From the NCBI GenBank assembly GCA_029747015.1, contig JAKOGI010000002.1, positions 372,001 through 436,000 of the forward strand: DNA of 64,000 bases, read 5' to 3'. The DNA comes from Carnegiea gigantea. Its lineage: Eukaryota; Streptophyta; Magnoliopsida; Caryophyllales; Cactaceae. The position numbers and the translations under genes were made by a program. This document shows, in pieces, positions 1-11,157 of this stretch. The stretch's first letter is position 1; each line of letters starts with the position of its first letter. The notes below the pieces were generated by a model. It saw nothing but the letters and a program-made list of their open reading frames with translations. It was not told the DNA's origin and did no database searches.

Positions 1-1981
1 GTGCCGCACCTAATATTGACCACATCAGCCCAATTTGCACCAACCCACTTGACTTCACCCCCACTTCATCTCCTCTCCTTTCCACCATGCACTCCCACTT
101 GCATGCACTCCATGAGTCCCTAGGTGACATTCGGGGGTATAATCCCTCCTTGAACCCTTTTTGTGCATACCTAGAGGACATGCTTAGAAAACCTGAGTGG
201 ACCACTTTCTTTCATCATTATTTCAATTTTTCTATGGCATTTGATAAGTCTAAGAGGATACTCACTTTGTTTGCTCAATTCTTACTAGTGTTCTCTTATT
301 CGCACCATTCGGAGATGCATGCACAGACACACGATAAGCTTCTGAGAGCTTTGACTGCATCTGAGCTGACGACTCGCATCTTGAGCGGCAAGGAGTGGCT
401 GATGCTCCTTAAGCCGTCATGGCATAGTTCCGATACATTCAGTACCCGACCTGGTATACTCGTTCTCACTCTTCCCCCCTTCTTTTTATTTTTCTTTTCT
501 TTCTTTTTGTTTTTGTTTAGTTGTGAATATTAGGACTGTGTTTTTGGTTGGTGATCATCTTGTGGTGAAATGTGGATGTTGTTGAGCCGTTGTTGGCTAT
601 GATCACCGTTTTTGTGCTTTTGCGGATTTTTATTGTGTTGTGATTGGTGGTGTTGTTGGATTGGTCTATATTTAATTTTGTTGGTGTTAGTTTGTATTTA
701 TGTGTAATCGTGTTGTTGTTTTGGGTGAGCTTGTGTTTTTTGGAGAGTGTGTTAGCTTGTGCATATTTTTGTCGTCTTTTGTTTTTCTTGTGTTTGATTT
801 TGTTTTCTTTATTTTTGTGTGTTGGTGATGACCCACGGCTCCCAATGAGGACATTGTGAGATTTAGGTGTGGGGGTGGGGTCATCTCCCCTTTTTCTCCT
901 TATTTTTGTGAAAAGTTTTTTCATTTTTGTGTAAATTTTTCAATTTTTTCTCCTTTTTATTTAAATTTTTCTTTTCTTTTTGCATTTAAGGGAGTTTTGT
1001 ACTATTTTGATCAGCCTTGATCCCTGATACCTTGACTATTAGCTCGTATATAAGTATAATGTGTATGATAGATGTTCATCCCCAATCTGTCGTTTTAGAC
1101 CTCAGTTCTAACCCCAACAGTCCATCGTAATTTTGCAATCCAGTCCTGAATTCATGTATTGTCATCATCCTGAATTCTTAGTCTTCCACGATCGACTCTC
1201 CCACTGTCTACTGCACAGTTCCCTTTATATGTGCTGGCACCCCCTTTTTCCAAAACAAAAGCAAAAACAAACAAATTCAAGCGCTACTGGGTGCATCCCT
1301 TTGAGGCGTGACATGAGTTTGTAATGAAAAAAAAATAATAATGGAAAGAAAAGAAAGTGGGGAAGAAAATAGTTGGAAATGACAAGTACCCATTTGAGGC
1401 ATGCGCTACTGGGTGTTACCCTTTGAGGCAATACTGCTACGGGAAAGCCTGCTTTCCATGCTAGCCATTCAAAAAGGTAGCTTGTGTCAATTGCGTGGGA
1501 TTGAGTTTGATTTTGGTAGACTTAGTGTTAGGGTGATGATACACTTGCACACAGGCACCAGGATGGATTCATTATTTTCATGCGGCGTGGGGTGAAAAGT
1601 TGATGTCTGGATGTCATTCTTTGAGATGATGTGCCCTGAAATGCATATAATGCTTGTGTACAGACTGATATTTGAGCTACTAGGTGGTTTTGGTTGATTC
1701 GATCGTGTACAGTTTATCTCAATATATATATTGTGTTTTGTCATTTTTATTTTTTGATTTTTGTTTTTCTTTTCTTTGTTTTTCCTTTTTGAGATTTTGT
1801 GGGTATACCTTCTGCAAACCCTCACGAGACCTTACTCGTCCACTTGGGGGAACCAAGGGGTTTAAAGGGCTTGTTGCATACGCTAAATGCAATCGCGATT
1901 CCTGCGAAAGTGAGTTAGGTTCTTGATTTGTTTTTCTTTTATTTTGCTCGAGGACGAGCAAAAGATAGGTGTGGGGGTATT
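1..1981 (+). mobile_element. 3' internal tail of a Ty3/gypsy-like LTR retrotransposon
   Basis: No reverse transcriptase or integrase is present, so only the 3' part of an element lies in the window. Supporting signs are two purine-rich plus-strand primer motifs of the form GTGTGGGGGT (around 866-878 and 1970-1979). The second is preceded by a GAGGACGAGC hairpin and followed at once by a TG-starting LTR. An open frame at 87-533 (148 codons) matches no family I recognise and ends in a hydrophobic stretch; it may be part of an extra 3' ORF, as in Tat-clade elements, or chance. Two imperfect copies of a GCGCTACTGGGTG...CTTTGAGGC unit start at 1281 and 1403, as in the repeat-rich 3' untranslated regions of Tat/Athila-like elements. 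The clade is an inference from layout, not from protein domains. Confidence 0.55.
1942..1979 (+). other. Hairpin plus polypurine tract before the 3' LTR
   Basis: A perfect 9-bp stem (TTTTGCTCG at 1942-1950 and CGAGCAAAA at 1955-1963) encloses an AGGA loop. It is followed by the purine-rich GATAGGTGTGGGGGT, which ends 2 bases before the LTR. The position fits the primer for plus-strand DNA synthesis in Ty3/gypsy elements. Confidence 0.6.
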
Positions 1982-3350
1982 TGTTAGGCGATAATTTGTC
2001 GCATTTTACATGCCCTTTTCACCTAATCTTAGCTCGTATAATAACGTAATCTTTAGAATTTTTCTTGTTTTATTAAGTATTCTTTGAGATTTTTACCTGT
2101 TTTGTTTATTCTTGCAGGTAATAAGTTGAACCAAGCAAATATCGCGAAAAAGGGCGGAAAAGGATCGAAACAGGCGAAAAGACGGAAAAACGGGAGCCAG
2201 CCGGGGCAGCCGGCCAGCAAGGTGGCACGGCCACCCCGTGCCACGTGGCACGGTGCAGCCGTGCCACCTAGGCACGGTCGTGTCCTTTGTTTCCTTCGGT
2301 TCTTCGCGGCCCGCCTTGTCTTCTATTTAATCCTCCTTTCTCGACCTTGTTCGGGGGCTTCTTCTTCTATTTTTTCTAGGTTAGTTTAGATTAGATTGTA
2401 GCTAATAAAAACCCCTTTGAGGGAACTAGATTAAGATTTAGTTGTATTGATTTGGGGTTGACGCTTGGGGATTTCCACTTCACTCATTCAATTCAAGCAT
2501 AAGTCTTCTTCTTCCTCTCTTATTATTTCAATTTTGTTATTGTTTGTTCTTGTTTAATCTTATTAGTTTGATTGTATTAGTTTAAGTGTTTAGTTTTGAT
2601 TGTTAATTCATGTTTTATTTGATTGTTGGATTTCATTCTCTTTCCTTCAGTTCATGTTTGTTACGTCCTTCGTTAGTTTAGGTTTAGGTTTAGGTTTTTG
2701 TGTTTTGTTAATGATTAGTTGTTAGAATTTGTTGGCTTGGGTTGTGATTAGCCTTTTGATGGCTAACTAATCTTGTATTTGGCCTAACCATACCCAATCT
2801 ATGCCTAGAACTTAGAGTTTTCCTTCACGCCCGCCAAGTGTTCGATGAAATGCCTGAGAGGGTTTTCATCCATATTTTTTGGCGATTGACTTATGCTGAG
2901 AGGTGAGGTCAATTTGCTAGTGTGGGAGAGGGAATGGGCGAGTTCGGGACACGAAAGTAGTATCCGAATCGAGCTAGGTCCGGGGTTGCTAGTTTTGTGG
3001 TCTAATTCGACTAACCCCACGAAAGTAGGTGGTTACACGAGTTAGACTAGCTCATGACCCTTGAGAGAGGGCTTGGGTGGCCTTTGATGGTGCAACCGAC
3101 CATCTCTAGTTCGTAGTGTGGTTTGGGTAGGTTAGGACTCGTCTTGGTTAGTTAGTTCATCCATTGGTAAAATCACAACTCCAAGTCGCTTGTTTCTGTA
3201 TTTGTAGCGTAGTTTAGTCTTTTCTCTTTCACCCTTTGATCGCGCCTAGATTGAGACGCTCTAGTGAACCCTGGTAGTTGGAAACACAATTCCCTGCGGA
3301 CGACACCCCAAGTACTCAACGATACACCTTGCACTTGGGGTTTATAAATA
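1982..3350 (+). mobile_element. LTR of the Ty3/gypsy-like element (right end uncertain)
   Basis: The LTR starts TGTTAGGCG directly after the polypurine tract. Inside are a GC-rich palindromic block (2224-2277), a probable polyadenylation region (TAATAAAAACCCC near 2403) and, near 3290-3330, a block with CCCTGCGGACGACACC that resembles the 3' part of plant Ty3/gypsy LTRs. I cannot place the right end exactly. Candidates lie between about 3340 and 3480, and no second LTR or target duplication is available because the left part of the element is outside the window. Confidence 0.5.
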
Positions 3351-3576
3351 TTAAAACTTTTTCTGCAACATGTTTGCAAGTGACTTGTAGTATGAATGAC
3401 TTGATGTTTTAGATATGTTGTATGAATGTAGTGAGTACGATTAGTTGTCGCGGTGGTTTGGTGTAACTTCAATGTTGGTTTATGGCAAGCAGTTGCGAAT
3501 TGTTAATTGTCTTCCAACAATGTACCTATTTGTTTCCATTTTTCTCTAATCATTTTATGCTTCTACGTGATGTAGA

Positions 3577-4931
3577 ATGGACGAGGAAGAAGATTGTGTT
3601 GTTGACACTCTTATCTTGCAGATGCTTGTACGAAGTTGTTCACAGCAACGTACAGGTTCACACCCGAGACTACCGAGGATGATTGGCGAGGAAAGTGGCG
3701 GAGCATTCATACATCGAGTGCTGAACAGTACTCGGGAAGATTTTTGTCGGCAATTGCTGCGGCTTGACCGAGATGCTTTTATACATCTGGTTAACGTCAT
3801 AATAGAAAGCCGCGCTATAGATGAGGGACGCTTTATTAAAATAGCTGAAATCGTTGTACTAAGTTTATATATTTTTGTACGAGGTGCAAGCTACTGTGAC
3901 GTGGAGATCCGATGTCGGCATTCACCATCAACTGTAAGCACCTATCATAACCAAGTTTTGGAAACTTTAGTTAAGTTATCTGCTGATATCGTAAGGCCGT
4001 ACTGAAGTCCAGATGAAGTGTCCCCAGAAATTGCACAGAAGCCGGGGTTCTACTGGCCATACTTCAAGGTACGTTGTTGACCATCACAAAAACGTACATA
4101 ATGTATATGATTATTCATTATTTACAACTTGCAGCCAAATTTGTACATTGTTATGTAGGACTGTGTTGGAGCATTAGATAGGACCCACATTCAATGTAGG
4201 ATTGCAGATGACATTGGCCAACGTTATCGAAATCGTAAAGGGGATAAGACTTGGAATGTTTTGATGGTCGTTTTATTTGACGGCATGATTACGTATGTCA
4301 ATGCTGGGTGGGAGGGAAGCTCCCATGATCTGCTAGTATTACAACATAGCATGGTTGACCCGAAGTTCGACTTCCCTCATCCATCTCCAGGTACCCCCAT
4401 TAGTTGGTATAATATGTGTTCAGTATTGTCTTCAACAATGTGGTCATCATTGAATGCTATTTTTTCAATACGTGCTCAGGAAAGTACTATTTGGTGGATT
4501 CCGCATATCCAAATACGATTGGGTACTTAGCACCTTACAAAGAGAGCAGTGTTCGGTACCACATTCCCGAGTTCACCAGAGGTCGTCAATGCGGCGTTGC
4601 CAGACAAGGGATGAAAGAGGAGTTCAACTATCGCCATTCTTGTTTACGGGGGACGATTGAGCGAACTTGCGGAGAGATGAAGGCGACGTGGAAGATATTA
4701 GATGACCGGATGCCCCAAGTGACATTACAAAAACAGATTCAGATAATAATCGCAGTTTACGCCCTCCACAATTTTATTCGTCTCCATCGACATGGCATCC
4801 AAATATCACCAAGGCCGCCCTCTATTGCAGCAGAACATGATGACACATTCTTTGATTCGAATGCCAAAAAATTCATGAACCAATTTAGGGATCAACTCGC
4901 TACTGATATGTGGGAGTCAACTGCGACCTGA
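3577..4931 (+). pseudogene. PIF/Harbinger (DDE_Tnp_4, ALP1-like) transposase, one in-frame stop
   Basis: Three exons, 3577-4068, 4159-4390 and 4480-4931, join in phase with GT-AG introns of 90 and 89 bases to give 391 codons, the usual size for this family. The catalytic triad is present: D171 in GALDRTHI, D248 in YLVDSAYPN and E302 in GTIERTCGEMK. YCDVEIRCRHSPSTVS around residues 110-125 is the helix-turn-helix-like segment before the DDE core, and VYALHNFIR is a typical C-terminal motif. Codon 143 (4003-4005) is TGA, while the frame on both sides is otherwise clean, so the gene is broken by a single nonsense codon. GALDR replaces the more usual GAIDG. No terminal inverted repeats or Myb-like ORF1 were found nearby. 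A domesticated ALP1/HARBI1-like gene is unlikely given the stop. Confidence 0.88.
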
Positions 4932-5270
4932 TATGTGCAATATGTATGCCCTTACAATGCCAATTTGGTTAATGTTGCAATATGTGTTCGTTTGTAAGAC
5001 TGCAACTTTATTACTGTCTACTGAATGTTGGGTTCGATATGAAATTAGTTAAATTATTGCGTCACTTTTAATCGCCAACAACAAATGTTCATCCCACAAC
5101 GTAAACGATTAACAATACTTTTACAACCGTCAACACTTAACATCCGTTACTTCTATCGCACACACTGAAAAACCTTTTCTAACCATCTGTTCCATACAAA
5201 AATTAAACTAAAAATATGTACTACTCACGAATAACTAAAATTTGCTTATCATATCAAAAATTTAAAAATC

Positions 5271-5720
5271 CACGTGTATTTATTTTTTATTTTTTATTTC
5301 TTTGGAATTTTGCGTTGGTTGTTTTTTCGGATTAAAAAATGGAAAATACCAAAATTGATACAACAAAATACAAAATAAAAAATAAAAATACATACAAAAA
5401 AATAAAAAAATTTATTAACAAATATAACAATAAAAAATAAAACCAATTACAAAAAAATAGAAAATTTAAAAATTAAAAATAACAAATAACAAATAAAAAA
5501 TAAAAAATAAAAATAAAAATTGGAAAAACTAAAAAAATAAAAATAAAAAATACAAAAATACAAAAATACCATAATACAAAAATACAAAAATAAAATCAAA
5601 AGATACAATAATACAAAGATGAAAACAAAAAATACAAAAATAAAAAATAAAAAACTAAAAAATAAACAAAATTAACATATAAAAAAATAACAACATAAAA
5701 ATAAAAACAACAAAAATTTC
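5271..5720. repeat. A-rich low-complexity block (AAAAT/AAATAC-like)
   Basis: About 450 bases are almost wholly A on the plus strand, broken by single T or C, in irregular units such as AAAAATA and ACAAAAATAC. There is no fixed period. The open frames through it on the minus strand are composition artefacts. Confidence 0.8.
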
Positions 5721-6185
5721 AAGAAATATAAAATTTCTAAAAATAATGTCAACTACAATATATCTGCACTTTCTGTCACGAATTACGAACAATGCCAAAA
5801 AATTATACGTACGAAAAAAACATCTACAACTTCTGTCATGATTACGATGTACAGAAAATTGTTCTGTCCCATACACAGCAACAACCATATACGCTTTCTA
5901 ACCGACAACAAATATCTTGTAACCAACGATAACAAAAAAAATACAACTGTTCTATAACATCCGAATAATTAAAACTGCTTATAATTGCTACTAGATTATC
6001 CGTACATATAATTACGTAAATTATAAAAATTTTCAGAAGATGAGAAATGGTTGTTTTATGTAGGTGTGGGAAGGAGTAGGAACGAGTGAGTGAGTGTTAG
6101 AAGAAGTGATATTTTTTTAAAGTATAGAAAGGGTGGAAAGAGTGGAGAAGGAGTGGATAATAGTGAGTGAGTGTGGGTTGAATTG

Positions 6186-6287
6186 ATTAAATTACGAAAA
6201 AAACAGAGCCCAAATATTAAGGATAAGCTGAAAGCGATGCTCAAAGGTTTGAAGATCGCCAAAGAAAAGGGGTACACCAAGTTATGA
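6186..6287 (+). pseudogene. Possible RNase H-like (RVT_3) retroelement fragment
   Basis: One frame reads IKDKLKAMLKGLKIAKEKGY then TKL and a stop. This resembles the helix of plant non-LTR retrotransposon RNase H domains (pattern EALALLEGLKLAxEKGxxKLWVESD). The stop falls where a conserved Trp is often found (TGA for TGG). Only about 33 residues can be read, so the match is suggestive rather than firm. Confidence 0.3.
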
Positions 6288-9200
6288 CTCTTTAGCTGCC
6301 GTTGGTTTAATGAGATGCTCCAGCTGGCATCCCATGAACAGTTGGTATTGGCACGGTAGTGAAAAAACTCAATGATTAGTACGGCTTAGAAGTTCTCGTA
6401 TCTCTTTGCTCATTTATGTAGTAGATGACAAAAAGATATTAAGATGCTGATATTTTTCTAAACATTTCTATTTTATGTGTAGATGCTATCACTACATATT
6501 AAACAATTTCCTATTTCACTTATAAAGTAGCCTTCAAATTTTTTAAATATTATGATAATTATCATTTTAAAAATGGCTCTCTTATGTTTTGGGTCTTTTG
6601 AGGGAAAAAAAAGGATTTACTTTCACTTAAACAAACAAGAGATAATTAAGAATTTCTTCGATAAATAATATGTGAAATCACATACATGGATGTCTTTCTT
6701 CAAAACATACATCATACTCCTAAGAGTACATACTCTCACAAGTTACATCAATACCACATATTAAAAATTATCTATATGATAAAGACGTGTTGGAAAAATA
6801 TATATACGTATTAAGTGGAAGTACACACTCATAGGCGTATGATATACATTACTGCATTTTTTGGGTTTTGAAGCTATATCACTGGTTGGCGTTGAATGTT
6901 GCATTTATGATTTACTCATGTACTAATTTAAGCTAGTATTATAGTTATTTGCATAACAATTATAAAGTAGTTCTATAATTGTTCTAATAATCAAATCATG
7001 GTTTACTATTATTTTAAGAACAACAAAAATTGCTACATTTTGTAAAATTTTAAATGAATATTTACATATAAATTTATGTAAGTAGATTTAAAAATCAAAA
7101 CTTAAAATGAGCTTGTACATAGCACTGGTCTTAAAACTAGTATATCTATGTTATATCTTATATATCTATACTTAAAATTGAGTGAACTTACGAAGAGTTG
7201 ACATGTGTCATGCAAACTAAGCAATGATGACATGCTGACTAGGTATTATGTGGCATTAACCAAAATAACCAAAATCCTCCATGGGATAAATTGAGGATGG
7301 CAATTAAATGGTGATTGGACGAGAAAGGTCACACGTATGGGGAACAAGGATTAATGGAAAACCAAAGTTGAATTTGTATTCACAATTATAGCATAATTTC
7401 GATTTTTTTTCCCCCCAAATCACTTCATATTTTCAAAATTACAGGTGAAATTATTGTGGGCTCGTCTTCTCTCCCTTCCTTCTCCAAACACTTCTTTATA
7501 GTCTCAAACTCCATTCTATATTGCTCTGTATGCACATAGAGAAGATTGAGGAACAAAAAAGAAAAAAGTAAACAGAAGATGGAGGAACAAAAATGAAAAA
7601 TAAAGTAAAATATGCTACAGCGGATCAGTTTGGGGGGTTAGGTCGCAACTATAAATAAGGAACAAAAGATTAGTGGTAAGATTGAACAAGAAAAAAAATG
7701 GATGGTAGTTTTGACAAAAACATAGAACTTGAGTGGTATTATAACCTAAGAACTCTTTAGAAAAAAATCTAAAAAATGCTATTACTTTTACGAAGCTACA
7801 TTAAAAAAAAAGGGAAGTCCCAATGATACTAATAAGTATTATTGAGTGGGTGGCAATTAATTACACCAACAACATATTTTAAAAGCTGTTACCAAACATA
7901 TGGATTCAAATCCTATCCAACATTCCTTTTCACATTAGTAAGGGAAGTGGTGTTCATTATGCAATAAATACAAATTATTTGCTCATTTATTTAGTTAATC
8001 TAACCTAAAAGTGTATTCAAATGGGATAGAACCAAATCAAAACTTATCAAGTTCAAAATTGAACCTGGCGTGTGAGCTAGTGTTGGGATCCATTCTCAAC
8101 TCATGGCTCGATCCAAGCTTAGAAAGAAGATGAAAACACTCGGGTTTTGAAATTAGATTTTACCTTTTTAAAAACTTTTCTTCCAATAATTGTGTTGTCA
8201 GCACCTTGGTATTACATTAAAAAAGGGTGGGCAATAGATCGGTTTGAGCCAGGTTAGAGTTGTCCCATTTACAAAATAGGCCAGGTGGGGTTATGGCCGA
8301 CCAGTTAACAAAGCGAGCTAGCTCGGACTTTTTATTTAAATAAATGTGCCAAGTCAGGCAGCCATGGGCGACCCGCTTTTCACTCTTTTCAAAATTGATT
8401 AAACTTGCACAAAAAAACACTGTATAAAATATTGATAATAAGTTTAACTAATTATAGCCTATAAATTAGCGTGTCAAGTATATTGAAAAAAAAATCGAAT
8501 TATTAAATGGACAATTGATGAATTGTAACACCCCCAAATTAGACATATTTCACTGTTTGTATTCTTCTTCATAAATTCCTCAATTATAACTAATAAACCC
8601 AATGATTGGGGTGTTACCGCCGTCCAAATGACAAGGCTTGTAGTATGTGTAACGCCCCCAACCCTAAGGCCAGGAGTGTTAGCGTTTGTCTTTAAATCCT
8701 GGGACGAAACGGATAGAGTTTCCCCTAAAAACTGACCGTTTCCCAGGCTTAAAGCCTTACATTGAATTCCCTACAATTAAACATAATAATAAAATCAACT
8801 CAGCGACTACCCGTCGGAGTTCATGGCTCTACGGGCCACCCGCCCAGAGCATATCAACCAGCACAGTTCAATACTAAAATGATGGTACGACTCCACGGAC
8901 CACACGTCCGGGATATTGGGGTTACATTCCAATTATAAACAACCATACTGAGCAACTCAACATGATATGCAACACATGCACACGAGGACTTAAATTACAT
9001 AGAAATGAACGGTTACATTATACTACACTACGCATCTCACATGCAGGCACGTCGCTTTATTCCTAGGACAGCAATAACTCCATTTCGGCTGACTTGGGCC
9101 AACCTTTACTGGCTAATTCAGAAACCTGGGGGCACAATAACAGATGGAAGTGAGCGATAAACGTGCAATGGATAACCCCCCCTCTAGCAAAATATTAACA

Positions 9201-10082
9201 AGACAACCATAACTTACAACCGTCGTTCGTAGGTTCTCCGTTTTAAAGAGTTCTCCCCAGAATAATTGTGCCCAGTGAACTTACCAAAAGAACTCATGTG
9301 AACTCATAAAACTTAATGAAAAGAAAGGGGTTTAACCCATAAGCACCACTTGCTGGAATTTCCGTTGTGCAAACCTTGTATGTTACGCAATAACAGCTAA
9401 AACGTAATACGTAATGCTCAGCACGTTACAGTTTATTCCAGTTCATATAAGTTACGCCGTATAAACTCATTAAATTTCATTGAAGATGCTGCCAGGCAAT
9501 AGACGTTATGAGCTTAGCAATTACCTTAGAGCAATCAACATGTTCAATGCGAGACAATCTCGACACTGAAGACTTTACTATACTTTTCAGTAGTTGGTCA
9601 GGCGCACGAATAGGTGTATGTGAGAAAACATGGAAACTATTCACTAATCAGGTAGTACATTAACCTTTGGACTTCACACTCGTGGTTCTTAAAAATGATA
9701 CACTTATAAACCCTCATAGGATTTGAGAGTTTCCTTTGCCCTTGGGTTGCTACTAATTGACGAGATTTTGCCACGTATGGTTTTGATTCTACTGCCTATT
9801 GGCAGAGCTATGAAAACATTGACCAGCTACTGGTAAGACAAGGAAACTCAAGTGGGAGGCTCACAAAGCACGTTGATTCAATAGATAAAGCATTGGAATG
9901 GTGAGTCGAAGCCCAATACGTACAATCCCATGCAGTAAAATAAGTTTCATGTGAAATCCGTTGGGCCGGCTACATTTGAAACATTTTGTTTTGCAAACAG
10001 GAGAGAGAAAATATGTAAGTACAATTGAATTGCCGATTATTATCTGAAAGTGAACCCCTTGGTCGATGTACATCTTCAAACG

Positions 10083-10304
10083 ATCATACTTTGGATGCTC
10101 ACCCCCCAGGCCGATCGAGAAGCCTGAGTTGACGCCGCGCGCGGGTATATTGATGGGCATAAGCCCCAATGCTTGGTCACTGGTCTTGAAACCATCATAC
10201 TTTGGGTGCTCACCCCTCAGACCGATCGAGAAGTCTGAGTTAACGCCGCGCGCGGGTATATTGATGGGCGTAAGCCCCAATGCTTGGTCACTGGTCGGGG
10301 TCAC
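10083..10304 (-). repeat. Two tandem copies of a 111-bp unit inside the solo LTR
   Basis: Copies start at 10083 and 10194 (ATCATACTTTGG...) and differ at few positions. Each contains CGATCGAGAAG, a GCCGCGCGCGGG core and TAAGCCCCAATGC. On the minus strand the unit stays open in one frame, encoding a repeated peptide with PINIPARGVNS, but I see no reason to call it a gene. A diverged single copy is in the interior of the element at 46440-48126. Confidence 0.85.
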
Positions 10305-10849
10305 TTGTTTATATGACAAGACACTGAGAAACTTGATTCATTGAATGAATCTTGTATTACTTTGCTTTGCTGATAAATACATAAATTTTCGAAGAGCACA
10401 GGCAGTGTACGTACTGGGTCATTGACATCCATACCCTCATCGTTTCTAACTAGTCAATATAACCCATATATGGATAGATTCAATAAGCTTCTGATCAATA
10501 TCCTTCATAATTTCCGCTATTTGACTGATAAACATCCCTATGCATTTAAATGATAGCAATCATAATCGATCAGCTGTGTACATACTTACTAAGCTTCCTA
10601 TGATCGATAAAGTATAGTTGGTCACTGAATTGCCCTTACCTGAGCAAACAACACCATTCACCGGTGCGTTACAACAAGCGTACATATAGCCATATGTGTC
10701 CACAAACGACAACACTTTATTCAATATATTAAACATAATTTGATCTTAAACATATACAATGCATCTCGAAGGAACAGCTACTCTACTTGTTTCGAAGCTA
10801 AACACATTTCAATAACCTCGAAATTAGCTCATTTGCATGCATTGGTGAA

Positions 10850-11157
10850 TTAACTCGGATGGGAGCGATACATGTTAAAAATGACTTCGCTCTTGATCCT
10901 TTAAGTAACTTGAATCGGCGCTAAACACGTTAAACTTACTGCGTTTTTAATTCTCTTTCATGCATGAACTAGTTAACTTGAATCGATGCTAAACGCGTTA
11001 AACTAACTTCGTTTTTAATTCTTTTTCATGCATGAACTAAGTAACGTGAATCGATGCTAAACACGTTAAACTAACTTTGTTTTTACTTCTTTTTCATGCA
11101 TGAACTAATTAACTTGAATCGATACTAAACACGTTAAACTAACTTCAAATCAGCACA
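10850..11157. repeat. 68-bp tandem array inside the solo LTR
   Basis: The unit TAACTTGAATCGATGCTAAA... begins at 10906, 10974, 11042 and 11110, an exact 68-base period. Each full copy ends with TTTTTCATGCATGAACTA. A decayed copy precedes 10906, and a further fragment (CGAATCAACGCTAAACACAG) follows near 11185. Confidence 0.88.

Larger units (their letters stand above)
4932..8523. other. Transposon-rich, AT-rich spacer without a gene
   Basis: No coding region I can support. It holds the A-rich block at 5271-5720, a short RNase H-like fragment near 6186 and AT-rich sequence. At 8225-8400 there is a GGGTGGGCAA-starting, GGCC/CGACC-containing stretch like the sequence inside some plant non-autonomous hAT elements, but without a recognisable second end. 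Confidence 0.5.

Noticed and set aside
3173..3472. Minus-strand 99-codon frame overlapping the gypsy-like LTR end
   Set aside because: No domain; it spans LTR sequence and the spacer before the transposase gene.
5655..6280. Minus-strand open frames with hydrophobic residues
   Set aside because: Products of A-rich low-complexity DNA; no start context or family match.
8225..8400. Second hAT MITE starting GGGTGGGCAA
   Set aside because: No matching right end and no 8-bp duplication found.
10850..11157. CRISPR-like array
   Set aside because: The 68-bp units are contiguous, diverged tandem repeats without unique spacers, in a plant LTR.
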